From the NCBI GenBank assembly GCA_903879975.1, contig CAIRNL010000857.1, positions 1-12,162 of the forward strand: a stretch of 12,162 bases of DNA, written 5' to 3'. The position numbers were made by a program, and so were the translations under genes. Of the stretch, positions 1 through 10,174 are shown piece after piece. The stretch is from an uncultured Chloroflexota bacterium (lineage in GTDB: Bacteria > Chloroflexota > Anaerolineae > Caldilineales > Caldilineaceae). The notes under the pieces were generated by a model. That model did no database searches and had not been told where the DNA came from. It saw nothing but the letters and a program-made list of their open reading frames with translations. The stretch's first letter is position 1. The number at the start of each line of letters is the position of its first letter.

Positions 1-36
1 CAGTCATGCGGGGTGGCATGAGCGGAGTGCCAGGAC

Positions 37-109
37 GGACAGGTGCGTTTCCTGTCCCGAGGGTACAATACGCCCGCCAGGACTTTGTGATAGACGGCAA
101 CCTTGCCGT
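37..109 (+). promoter_or_regulatory. Candidate promoter/operator region upstream of the plus-strand operon
   Basis: Two inverted repeats lie in the leader of the first gene. One is GGACAGG (37-43) facing CCTGTCC (51-57) with a 7-base spacer. The other is ACGGCAA (94-100) facing TTGCCGT (103-109) with a 2-base spacer. Between them is TACAAT at 64-69, which resembles a -10 box, but no convincing -35 box lies 16-18 bases upstream. The near-continuous 94-109 palindrome, about 40 bases before the start codon, is placed like a repressor operator or a leader hairpin. It does not have the CG-centred form usual for LacI-family operators. No regulator gene is in the window to match it. The promoter assignment is weak; the repeats themselves are seen directly. 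Confidence 0.35.
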
Positions 110-149
110 TGATCGATTGTTTCTATCTTTATAGGAGGAAAATTTCACT

Positions 150-1454
150 ATGCGACGTCTGAGTAGACTTTTCCTGGCCATGAGCGTCCTCATGGCTATG
201 GTGCTGGCGGCATGTACGGCGCCAGCGGCGCCCAGCGGCGGGGCGGAGCAGGCTGCAGCTCCGGCTGGCGAGCAGGCCAGTGGGGTCACAATGTCCTTCT
301 GGACACGCGACAGCAACCAGGAGCAGGTGCGCAAGCTGGTCGATGCCTGGAATTCGTCGCATGCCAATCAGATTGAGATCACCGTCGTCCCAGCCTCCGA
401 GTACATGACGAAGGTCGGTGCTTCGGTCGGCGCCGGCGCGCCGCCAGACCTGATGGCTGTCGATCTGATCTACGTGCCGCAGTTCGCTGCGGCCAACCAG
501 CTCACCGACATCACCGACCTCGCACAGGGCCTGCCGTATTTTGAGCAGCTGAGCCCGTCCCATGTGCGCCTGGCAACCTATGACGGCAAGGTCTTTGGTC
601 TCCCCTTCAACGCCGAAGGCTCCTATCTGATCTACAACAAGGGGCTCTTCACGCAGGCAGGGCTTGACCCCGAGAATCCACCCAAGACCTGGGCTGAGAT
701 TGCCGACGCAGCCGCCAAGATTCGCGCGCTGGGTGATGACATCTACGGCTACTATTTCTCCGGCGCTTGCGCCGGCTGCAATGCCTTCACCTTCCTGCCG
801 CTCATCTGGGCCAGCGGCGGCGACGTCCTGAGTGAGGACGGCAGCACAGCCACGCTGACCGACCCCGCCGTAGCCGGTGCCCTGGACCTCTACCGCCAAA
901 TGTGGGCCGACGACCTGATCCCGGCAGGGGCGCAGGCAGACACTGGCGCCGATTTCGCCAATGCGTTCACCACCGGCAAGATCGGCATGGCCGGCACCGG
1001 TGCCTTCGCCATCAACAACATCAAGACCAACTTCCCCGATATTGAGTTTGGGGCAACCTACCTGCCCGGCATGGAAGGTGGCGCCTCTTCCTTCGCCGGC
1101 GGCGATAGTATCGCCATCCCAGCGGGTTCAAAGTACCCTGAGCAGGCCTTTGAGTTCATCAAGTGGGCAACCTCGGACGAGGTCCAGCTCGAGTACTACG
1201 CCAAGGTGAACAACCTGCCCGTGCGCACCGATCTGGCTGAGAACGAGTACTTCGCGCAGGATTCGCGCCTGACAACGGCAGCCGAGGCCATGGCGATGGG
1301 CGAGACCCCCTACACGGTCGTCTACAACCAACTCTTCAACGACGCGAATGGGCCCTGGCTCAAGATGATCCAGACGGCAGTCTTTGACGGCAAGGTCGAA
1401 GAGGCGGTCAACACGGCCCAGGAAGAGTTCACGAAAATCTTGGCTGGCCAGTAA
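150..1454 (+). CDS. ABC sugar transporter, lipid-anchored solute-binding protein (family 1 type)
   Basis: This 434-residue protein is the extracytoplasmic ligand receptor of the importer encoded just downstream. The N-terminus has two arginines, a hydrophobic stretch (residues 7-21) and the lipobox LAAC, with the lipidated cysteine at 22. An Ala/Pro/Gly/Gln-rich linker (to about residue 45) follows and then the periplasmic-binding-protein fold. Typical family traits are the opening strand MSFWTR, the PDLMAVDLIYVPQFA segment, the FGLPFNAEGSYLIYNKGLF segment before the first hinge, and near the C-terminus a GGDSIAIPAGSKYPEQAFEFIKW-type helix entry. The start is supported by AGGAGG at 133-138, 11 bases before the ATG. 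A 16-bp hairpin follows the stop before the first permease gene. The ligand cannot be read from sequence; the neighbouring GH127-type gene suggests an arabinose-containing oligosaccharide. Length is normal for the family. Confidence 0.93.
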   Translation: MRRLSRLFLAMSVLMAMVLAACTAPAAPSGGAEQAAAPAGEQASGVTMSFWTRDSNQEQVRKLVDAWNSSHANQIEITVVPASEYMTKVGASVGAGAPPDLMAVDLIYVPQFAAANQLTDITDLAQGLPYFEQLSPSHVRLATYDGKVFGLPFNAEGSYLIYNKGLFTQAGLDPENPPKTWAEIADAAAKIRALGDDIYGYYFSGACAGCNAFTFLPLIWASGGDVLSEDGSTATLTDPAVAGALDLYRQMWADDLIPAGAQADTGADFANAFTTGKIGMAGTGAFAINNIKTNFPDIEFGATYLPGMEGGASSFAGGDSIAIPAGSKYPEQAFEFIKWATSDEVQLEYYAKVNNLPVRTDLAENEYFAQDSRLTTAAEAMAMGETPYTVVYNQLFNDANGPWLKMIQTAVFDGKVEEAVNTAQEEFTKILAGQ

Positions 1455-1476
1455 CTTTCCAGCCCGTTCGCTCGCT

Positions 1477-1513
1477 GACCCGTGTCTTGCCTCCCCCAGG
1501 CAAGATGCGGGTC
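1477..1513 (+). promoter_or_regulatory. Intercistronic hairpin between binding-protein and permease genes
   Basis: Bases 1477-1492 pair with 1498-1513 across a five-C loop, giving a 16-bp stem that is continuous in RNA if two G-U wobbles in the middle are counted. It begins 22 bases after the binding-protein stop and ends 21 bases before the permease ATG. No T-run follows, so it is not a classic intrinsic terminator. By analogy with the malE-malF intergenic region it may protect the 3' end of the binding-protein message or cause partial termination, making more receptor than permease. The function is inferred; the structure is seen. Confidence 0.6.
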
Positions 1514-1534
1514 CCACACACCAGGATCTTCTTC

Positions 1535-2461
1535 ATGGCGACCACACAAAGCTCTGTTGGCGCACCTCGGCACAGCCGGCGCAGCACACTCAATCGCCGG
1601 CGCAATTTGGCTGGATTTCTCTTTGTCCTGCCGGCTGTGCTGTTCACGCTAGCGATGTTCATCTTTCCCCTGTTGATGACCCTGTGGATGTCGCTGCACG
1701 ACTGGCCTCTGTTGGGCCAGGCCACATTTCTCGGCATCCAAAATTATGTCGACATGGCACGCGATGGGCAGTTCTGGTCGAGCCTCTGGTTTACAACGCT
1801 CTACACGCTGCTCGTGACGCCGCCGATCTTCCTCCTTGCCTTCGCGCTGGCACTCCTGGTCAACGTTGCGCTGCGCGGGATCGGTGTCTTTCGCACGATC
1901 TACTTCATTCCCGTCGTCATCGGGCTTGGCACATCAAGCCTGCTCTGGGTTTGGCTGCTCAACGATCGGGTGGGCATCATCAACGGTCTGCTCCTCGACC
2001 TGGGGCTGATTGAGCGCCCGATTATCTGGTTTGTCGACCGCAATCTGGCGCTGTTTGCCATCATCGTTTCCATTGTCTGGAAGACCGTCGGCTTCAGCAT
2101 GATCCTGCTGCTGGCTGGCATGCAGGCGATCCCCGACGAGCTCTATCAGGCCGCCATGGTCGACGGCGCCAGCTACAGGCAACGCCTGACCCACATCATG
2201 CTGCCGCTGCTGCGCTCCACGTTTGCGCTGGCCCTTGTGCTTTCGGTGATCGGCTCCTACCTGGCCTTCGACCAGTTCTATATCATGACGCGCGGGGGGC
2301 CGCAGAACCAGACGATCACGGCGGTCTATTGGATCTTCAACAATTCGTTTACATATTACAAGATGGGCTACGGCGCGGCGCTCTCGATCGTGCTGCTGGT
2401 CATCCTTGGCATTCTCAGCATCATCCAGTTGCGTATCTTGCGCGACGATGTCACCTACTGA
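1535..2461 (+). CDS. ABC sugar transporter permease, MalF type
   Basis: This 308-residue inner-membrane subunit should pair with the next gene product to form the translocation pore. A short basic cytoplasmic N-terminus leads into a first membrane helix (around residues 25-48), and about six hydrophobic segments are visible. The ATPase-docking EAA loop reads QAA at 205-207, Gly211, Ile221 and Leu223-Pro224. Near the C-terminus is the GGP motif (MTRGGPQNQT) common in MalF/UgpA-type subunits. The ATG at 1535 is preferred because AGGA at 1522-1525 precedes it by 9 bases. An in-frame TTG at 1487 and ATG at 1505 fall inside the intercistronic hairpin and lack such a site. The gene is co-directional with the binding protein and 13 bases from the next gene. 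No ATPase gene is nearby, so a shared one is expected elsewhere. Confidence 0.93.
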   Translation: MATTQSSVGAPRHSRRSTLNRRRNLAGFLFVLPAVLFTLAMFIFPLLMTLWMSLHDWPLLGQATFLGIQNYVDMARDGQFWSSLWFTTLYTLLVTPPIFLLAFALALLVNVALRGIGVFRTIYFIPVVIGLGTSSLLWVWLLNDRVGIINGLLLDLGLIERPIIWFVDRNLALFAIIVSIVWKTVGFSMILLLAGMQAIPDELYQAAMVDGASYRQRLTHIMLPLLRSTFALALVLSVIGSYLAFDQFYIMTRGGPQNQTITAVYWIFNNSFTYYKMGYGAALSIVLLVILGILSIIQLRILRDDVTY

Positions 2462-2474
2462 GTGGACGAGAAAC

Positions 2475-3362
<888 letters not shown>

Positions 3363-3419
3363 TCCAGGCTGCTGCAAACAACACCATCATCCATCCAAAG
3401 CACCGCAGGAGAGACCCGC

Positions 3420-5306
<1,887 letters not shown>

Positions 5307-5370
5307 CCCGCACCGGCGCCGATGGCAGGAATGCCTGGCGCAGCCGTCTATCTTGCACAGGGCAAACAAA

Positions 5371-5408
5371 ACAACAGAGCGGCGCCAAGATTGGCGCCGC
5401 TCTGTTGT
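5371..5408. terminator. Perfect 18-bp inverted repeat, probable terminator at the convergent junction
   Basis: Bases 5371-5388 are exactly complementary to 5391-5408, with only two bases between the arms (in RNA, about 17 pairs around a small loop). It starts 64 bases after the GH127 stop. Read on the plus strand there is no T-run after the stem. Read on the minus strand the stem is followed by a T-rich stretch (complement of 5362-5374, broken by G and C). It may therefore act as a bidirectional or back-up terminator: a strong stem at the end of the plus-strand message and a second stop for readthrough from the GH2 side. The structure is certain; directional activity is inferred. Confidence 0.65.
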
Positions 5409-5741
5409 ACTCGAATGCCCAGGGTGCCAACAGGCCGGACGGATGGTTGCCTTCACTGGGGCGAAGGTTGCCCAAGAGTACAGAAGCGAGCGATCGCCCT
5501 GTCAAATTGCCGGGCAGGTGGGATCCCCTTCAGGCAGACCCTTCAAGAGAGTGACAACGGGATGGCAACGTCTGCCGATCTATCCTAAAGGTAGACGCAT
5601 TGCTACGCGTCCCTGTGCAAAGGGAGGCTCCCATGACACGCAAAACCCTACAGAAGGAGCAGCGAGCCTCCTGGCTAGGGAACCGTTCACTTCCTGCCTA
5701 GCACAGAGCAGCAGAAATCTACCAGCAGTTTCGATGCGCGG
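5409..5741. other. Intergenic stretch between the two convergent hairpins, no clear gene
   Basis: No protein-coding gene or structured RNA is recognisable here. The best coding candidate is a 22-codon frame at 5633-5701 on the plus strand (starts MTRKTLQKEQ), with GGGAGG at 5622-5627 placed 5 bases before its ATG. It has no recognised homologue and no convincing promoter. GGAGGCTC near 5623-5630 is also repeated in inverse orientation as GAGCCTCC about 30 bases downstream, which could fold over the putative ribosome-binding site. No transposon ends, tRNA or direct-repeat array is visible. The stretch could be spacer, hold a small RNA, or be a decayed gene; the sequence does not decide. Confidence 0.4.
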
Positions 5742-5742
5742 C

Positions 5743-5780
5743 AAAAAACACACCCGGTTTCTTGAAGAAACCGGGTGTGT
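5743..5780 (-). terminator. Intrinsic terminator of the minus-strand operon
   Basis: Read on the minus strand, bases 5780-5767 (ACACACCCGGTTTC) pair with 5761-5748 across a short loop, followed directly by a run of six T (complement of 5743-5748). This is a classic Rho-independent terminator: a 14-bp or longer GC-containing stem and a U-tract. It lies 77 bases beyond the GH2 stop codon and so closes the binding protein-permeases-GH51-GH2 transcript. The plus strand lacks a T-run after the stem, so it should act mainly in the minus direction. Confidence 0.9.
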
Positions 5781-5857
5781 GGAGCGGCAGGTGACAGGGC
5801 CGTGGCAATCGGACGCTGCCGCGGCACGGGCAGCAGAGGTCTATGGGCGCAGAATCC

Positions 5858-8515
5858 TCACCCCAGCAGCTCGATCGATCCGGCAAAGAGCGCCTGCGCG
5901 ACCGCATCGTCTGCCAGCGTTTGGGGATTGAGCTTGAAGGTCGTGATCGCCATACGCCCTCGCCCGTAGGGCATCTCGGCCCACAGCGCCACCGGCCGAT
6001 GAATCCAGCCCAGGGCAAGGCCTGCCCAGCAGTGCGTGGCAAACGCCCACGGTGGCAAGCCGACCAGGATCCAATCGGGCATCACCGGTTCATATTCCAT
6101 TTCCAGCAGCGGATCGCCCGGCAGTGCGGCAAATGGCCCCTGTTTCTTTATCCAGGAGAACGCCGTGGCCCAATCCCCCTGCCAGGATGTGCCGGAACGG
6201 GCGATCACAGCGCCGACGGGCAAGCGCATCGGCTCCTTGCCGGCAGCGGGTTCGCCGGCCAGAAGCAGCAGGTGTGCGCCGGTCTGCACGGCTCGTTCCA
6301 GCCCTGCATCGTAGTGGCTCGCAACCAGGATTGTCCCCGGCGCTGCAGTGTCGGCACTCGCCTCCGTGACGGTGTAGCCAAGGTGGCGCAGGGTTGCAGC
6401 CAGGGCAGCATCACCCACAACCGTCAGCGCATGGCGGCCTGTCGTCGCTGCCACACAGGCCAGTTCGACTCGATTGTCGGCTAGAACGGCTCCATCCGCG
6501 CCGAGCCAGCGCGCCTCGAGCACGACCATGCCTGGCTGCTCCAGCAGCACCTCGATCTGTCCACCGGTTGCGTCCAGTTGCCCGGCAGCACCCCCGGCCT
6601 GCCAGGCGATCACACCGTCCTGGCGCTGTCCATCCACGCCGAAACAGTGCACTTCGACCGGCAGCGTTGTGCCAGGCCGGCCGCTCCAGCGCTGCGGGCG
6701 CAAGGTAACGACATGGTCCTGGTTCAACGGCACGAAGTGCTCATCCAGCCCCTGCTTGACATCACGCTGCATGGTGAGCAGACCGTTACATTCCCAATGC
6801 ACGTCGGTGAATTCTGTAATAATATAGCCGGCGATCGACGGATGCCGGCGCATGGTCGTGATCTCGTAGTTCAGGCTGCGCGCCATGTGCTCCTGGGCAT
6901 TGCGGGCAAACTCCGGCAGCGTGCCAAACACGCGATCCAGCCCGATATCGAGAAAGCGTTGCGCCATGGCATGTGGATAGACGATGCCGATGTCACGGTC
7001 GTAGCCGGTTTCGAACCACCAGGGATCGCGCCCCTGCTCCTGGATCGCCGCAGGATCGGGCAGTCCCCAGTTGCCAAACTCGGAGACAAGGAGCGGCAGA
7101 TCCGGGCGCCGCTCGGCCAGGTACTCCGGCGACCAGACCCAGTCGTTGGTGCGGCCGGCAAAATCAGCCACCCAGGCATCCCATTCCTTGGCATGGTCGG
7201 GGATAGCGCGGTAGTGGTGGAAATCCTCCAGATCGCCGGCCACGTGGAAGTTGTCACAGCAGCCCGAATTGTCGACGACGAGACGCGTCGGATCGATCTG
7301 CTTCGCCTGATGATAGAAGTCGGCCAGCCAACGCCGGTGGTCCGGGTTGCGCACCAGGTCGGTGCCCCAGTTCTCGTTGATGAGCGTCCAGGCAATAATC
7401 GAAGGGTGGTTCCAGTCGCGCGCCACCATGCCCTCGAAGGTGGCCTTGGCGCGGCGGTCAGTGGCGTCGCTGAGCAGCACCCAGTTGGGAATCTCGGTCC
7501 ACACGAGCAGGCCAAGCCGGTCGGCGACTTCGTAATAGCGCGGGTCCTCAATTTTGATGTGGATGCGCAGGCAGTTGAGGCCCAGCGCCTTGGCCTTGCG
7601 CGCCTGATCTTCCAGGTATTCCAGGCTGGGCGGGGTGTAGATAGTTTCCGGATAATAGGCCTGGTCGAGCACGCCGCGCAGATAGACAGGCTGGCCGTTG
7701 AGGTAAATGCGGCCGGCCCTGGCCTCGACCGTGCGGAAGCCACAGGTCTCGCTCAGCACATCCTGTGTGGTTCCGTCAACGGCCAGGGCGGTGACAACAC
7801 GGTAGAGTGCCGGCGTGTCCGGGCTCCACCACTGCGGATCGCTGTCGAGTACAGCGCGGCCGCTGCCCTCTGCGTCCAGCGCCGCAGTGGCGACGATCTG
7901 TCCGCCCGGATCGAGCACGGTGGCGGTGAGGCTGGCGCCGCCAGGCAGCGGCTGATTGAGCGTGGCCACAATGTCGATGGAGCGCTCAGCTGGCTGTGGC
8001 GTCAGGCGCACACGTGTCATGTGCACAGTTGGGCGCAGTTCCAGCGCTACGCTCTGCCAGATACCGCCGATGGGGCCATACCAGCTCTGCTTGCCATGTG
8101 GAACCTCGCTGAACGGGTAGTGGGGATAACGGCTGCGGTCGTCGCTGGCATCGACGACGCGCACGACGAGCACATTTTCGCTTGGCTCGAGCAGCGCCGT
8201 CACGTCGAAGGTGAAGGGCAGATACCCCCCTTCATGCTCGCCGACACGATGGCCGTTGAGCCAGACGACGGCGTGGTAATCGACCGCGCCAAAGTGCAGG
8301 ATGGCAGCCTTTCCGCTCAGGTCGGCGTCGACGGTAAAGCGGCGGCGGTACCAGGCGGTGCCGCTATATTGGCGCAGGTCGTCGAACTGTGCCTGCCAGG
8401 GAAGGGGCACCTGCGCGGTGCGCCACTGCTTGATAAAGAGAATATCGTCGCCGTCGTTGGGGTCGACCTGAAAGTCCCATGCTCCGTCCAACGATAGCGT
8501 TATTCTTTGATTCAT
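5858..8515 (-). CDS. GH2 family glycoside hydrolase with extra C-terminal domain
   Basis: This 885-residue enzyme starts with a GH2 sugar-binding jelly roll (LSLDGAWDFQ, then YSGTAWYRRRF and AVVWLNGHRVGEHEGGYLPF), followed by an Ig-like domain (about residues 170-270) and a TIM barrel. The barrel carries the acid/base motif WTLINEN with Glu381 and a nucleophile candidate Glu479 in LLVSEFGNWG. The motif YIITEF further on is the usual late-barrel strand. Residues about 685-885 form a Rossmann-like region ending in YGRGRMAITTF, resembling glutamine-amidotransferase-like domains attached to some glycosidases. No signal peptide is seen, so a cytoplasmic role is likely. The ATG at 8515 is preferred: GGTGAG lies just upstream and the GH2 fold begins directly, whereas an in-frame ATG at 8557 lacks a ribosome-binding site. 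GH2 covers beta-galactosidase, beta-glucuronidase, beta-mannosidase and arabinosidase activities; the substrate cannot be fixed here, but the neighbours point to arabinose-rich glycans. Confidence 0.85.
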   Translation of the reverse strand: MNQRITLSLDGAWDFQVDPNDGDDILFIKQWRTAQVPLPWQAQFDDLRQYSGTAWYRRRFTVDADLSGKAAILHFGAVDYHAVVWLNGHRVGEHEGGYLPFTFDVTALLEPSENVLVVRVVDASDDRSRYPHYPFSEVPHGKQSWYGPIGGIWQSVALELRPTVHMTRVRLTPQPAERSIDIVATLNQPLPGGASLTATVLDPGGQIVATAALDAEGSGRAVLDSDPQWWSPDTPALYRVVTALAVDGTTQDVLSETCGFRTVEARAGRIYLNGQPVYLRGVLDQAYYPETIYTPPSLEYLEDQARKAKALGLNCLRIHIKIEDPRYYEVADRLGLLVWTEIPNWVLLSDATDRRAKATFEGMVARDWNHPSIIAWTLINENWGTDLVRNPDHRRWLADFYHQAKQIDPTRLVVDNSGCCDNFHVAGDLEDFHHYRAIPDHAKEWDAWVADFAGRTNDWVWSPEYLAERRPDLPLLVSEFGNWGLPDPAAIQEQGRDPWWFETGYDRDIGIVYPHAMAQRFLDIGLDRVFGTLPEFARNAQEHMARSLNYEITTMRRHPSIAGYIITEFTDVHWECNGLLTMQRDVKQGLDEHFVPLNQDHVVTLRPQRWSGRPGTTLPVEVHCFGVDGQRQDGVIAWQAGGAAGQLDATGGQIEVLLEQPGMVVLEARWLGADGAVLADNRVELACVAATTGRHALTVVGDAALAATLRHLGYTVTEASADTAAPGTILVASHYDAGLERAVQTGAHLLLLAGEPAAGKEPMRLPVGAVIARSGTSWQGDWATAFSWIKKQGPFAALPGDPLLEMEYEPVMPDWILVGLPPWAFATHCWAGLALGWIHRPVALWAEMPYGRGRMAITTFKLNPQTLADDAVAQALFAGSIELLG

Positions 8516-8648
8516 TCTTCTCACCAATCTCCAATTTGGATGAAGGCTGCGGAGCATTGAAGGGCGCGCAGACGCTCTGAGATCTTACGAGTGCCTGCGC
8601 GTTGCATCGTGCTCTGCGGCAGCGGATTGCGTCCTCTGCAGGCAGCGA
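8516..8648 (-). other. 133-bp spacer between GH51 and GH2 genes
   Basis: This is the longest gap inside the minus-strand operon. It has a distant inverted repeat (TGCCTGC at 8592-8598 with GCAGGCA at 8638-8644), but no compact stem, no T-run and no clear -35/-10 pair. GH2 may be co-transcribed with GH51 or have its own weak promoter here; nothing seen decides this. Confidence 0.35.
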
Positions 8649-10148
8649 TCACGCGTCGCGCGTGGTCAGCACGGTGAACGAGAGGGGCGGCAGCAGGATC
8701 GTCGCCTGGCCGTCACTGGCACGCGGTGCGGCGATCGGCTGAGCGGTGAGTGCGTTACGATTCTCCCATGTGTTGCCGGCTTTGGGATCGGCGCCGGCCA
8801 GTTGCCAGGCATCACCCATAACGACCTTGCGGCCATCCTGCCAGAGCAGATCGGTGGCAACGCTCTCCGTGAGGCTGCGGTTGACAATGAACAGGGCACC
8901 GTTGCCGCTCACCTCGTCGTAGGAGGCAGAGACATCGAGCATCGGAACATCGCCGAACTGCTTCGTCTCCACATGCGGCGCCTTGACCAGGGCATCGAGC
9001 GCGCGGCCGCGCGCATAGTTGCTGACCAGTTCGAAGACATAGTACGACGGATGTTTGAGCAACTCGTCGCTGCGCGTGTGAATCCAGGAAATGACATTGA
9101 CGATCTGTGCGACGCAGGCAATCTTGAGCACGTGGCTCTTGCGCAGGAAGACATTCAACCACTGGCCGACGACCAGCGCATCCTCCAGGTTATACATCTC
9201 TTCGGCGAGATGGGGCGCTTCGCTCCAGTTCCCTTGCAGGGGATCGCCCTTGTACCAGACCTGCCATTCGTCCCAGGAAAGGTAGATATCGTGCTTGCTG
9301 CGGCGCTGCGCCTTGACGTAGCGCAGCACGCCCTCCATGGTATCGACGTAGTTCTCGAACAAGACAGCGTTGGCCAGGAAGCTTGGCGTGTCATTCTCAC
9401 GGTTGCCAGCGTAGTAGTGAATGGAGAGATAGTCCATGTGCTCCCACGCTTCTTCGAGTGCAACGCGGTCCCACGCCGGGACGGTCGGCATGCGGTTGTT
9501 CGACGATCCGCACAAGACCGTTTGGATGGACGGGTCGATCCAGCGCATGAGTTTAGCTGCCTCACGCGCCTTGGCACCATATTCGCGCGCTTCCAGGTGG
9601 CCCATCTGCCAGGGGCCGTCCATCTCGTTGCCGACACACCAGTACTTGACACTGTGTGGGGCTGCGTAGCCGTGCTGGGTGCGCAAGTCCGACCAGTAGG
9701 TGCCCGACGGCGTGTTGCAGTAGTCGACCAGATCACAGGCCGACTGGATCGTGCCCGTCCCCATATTGACGCCCAGCATGGGTGCAGCGTCGATGGCCTG
9801 GCAGAAATCCATGAACTCATTGGTGCCGAACTGGTTCGTTTCGAGCGATTGCCAGGCGAGTTCGCGGCGGCGCGGGCGCTGCTCCTTGGGGCCGACGCCG
9901 TCCAGCCAGTTGTAGCCACTCAGGAAGTTGCCGCCAGGATAGCGAATCGTCGTGTACTTCTGTGCACGCAGGGCATCGAGCACATCCCTGCGCAGTCCCT
10001 GTTCGTCCGCATGCTTGGAGTTGGGTTCGTAGATACCTTCGTAGACGCAGCGCCCCATGTGCTCGGCAAAGCCGCCGAAAAGCAGCGGCGAAATTTCGGC
10101 GATGGTGCGATTGGAGTCGAGAAAAATCTGTGCAGTTGGGCGAGACAT
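8649..10148 (-). CDS. abfA: GH51 alpha-L-arabinofuranosidase
   Basis: This 499-residue enzyme hydrolyses terminal alpha-L-arabinofuranosyl residues from arabino-oligosaccharides with retention. The N-terminal barrel has the family hallmarks ISPLLFGGFAEHMGRCVYEGIY and RYPGGNFLSGYNW. The acid/base is Glu175 in VGNEMDGPWQ and the nucleophile is Glu294 in LSWDEWQVWY, the same residue numbers as in the characterised Geobacillus stearothermophilus AbfA. The C-terminal part (from about residue 385) is the beta-sandwich that ends in the conserved PPLSFTVL. Length matches the family and there is no signal peptide, so it is intracellular and works on imported oligosaccharides. AGGAA sits 8 bases before the ATG. 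The gene lies 26 bases after the MalG-type permease gene and so belongs to that operon. The assignment to GH51 is very secure; preference for arabinan, arabinoxylan or arabinogalactan fragments is not readable. Confidence 0.96.
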   Translation of the reverse strand: MSRPTAQIFLDSNRTIAEISPLLFGGFAEHMGRCVYEGIYEPNSKHADEQGLRRDVLDALRAQKYTTIRYPGGNFLSGYNWLDGVGPKEQRPRRRELAWQSLETNQFGTNEFMDFCQAIDAAPMLGVNMGTGTIQSACDLVDYCNTPSGTYWSDLRTQHGYAAPHSVKYWCVGNEMDGPWQMGHLEAREYGAKAREAAKLMRWIDPSIQTVLCGSSNNRMPTVPAWDRVALEEAWEHMDYLSIHYYAGNRENDTPSFLANAVLFENYVDTMEGVLRYVKAQRRSKHDIYLSWDEWQVWYKGDPLQGNWSEAPHLAEEMYNLEDALVVGQWLNVFLRKSHVLKIACVAQIVNVISWIHTRSDELLKHPSYYVFELVSNYARGRALDALVKAPHVETKQFGDVPMLDVSASYDEVSGNGALFIVNRSLTESVATDLLWQDGRKVVMGDAWQLAGADPKAGNTWENRNALTAQPIAAPRASDGQATILLPPLSFTVLTTRDA

Positions 10149-10174
10149 AGTTTCTGTTCCTATCAGAATTCGAA

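Noticed and set aside
37..57. Inverted repeat GGACAGG/CCTGTCC as an intrinsic terminator of an upstream gene
   Set aside because: The stem is only 7 bp and no T-run follows; it is kept only as a possible regulatory repeat.
6578..8497. Long plus-strand open frame (639 codons) opposite the GH2 gene
   Set aside because: It lies antisense to a gene with clear GH2 domains and catalytic motifs, its translation has no recognisable domain, and it is a by-product of GC-rich codon use.
8516..8557. Upstream ATG (8557) as the GH2 start
   Set aside because: No ribosome-binding site precedes it, and the added 14 residues come before the usual GH2 N-terminus; 8515 fits better.
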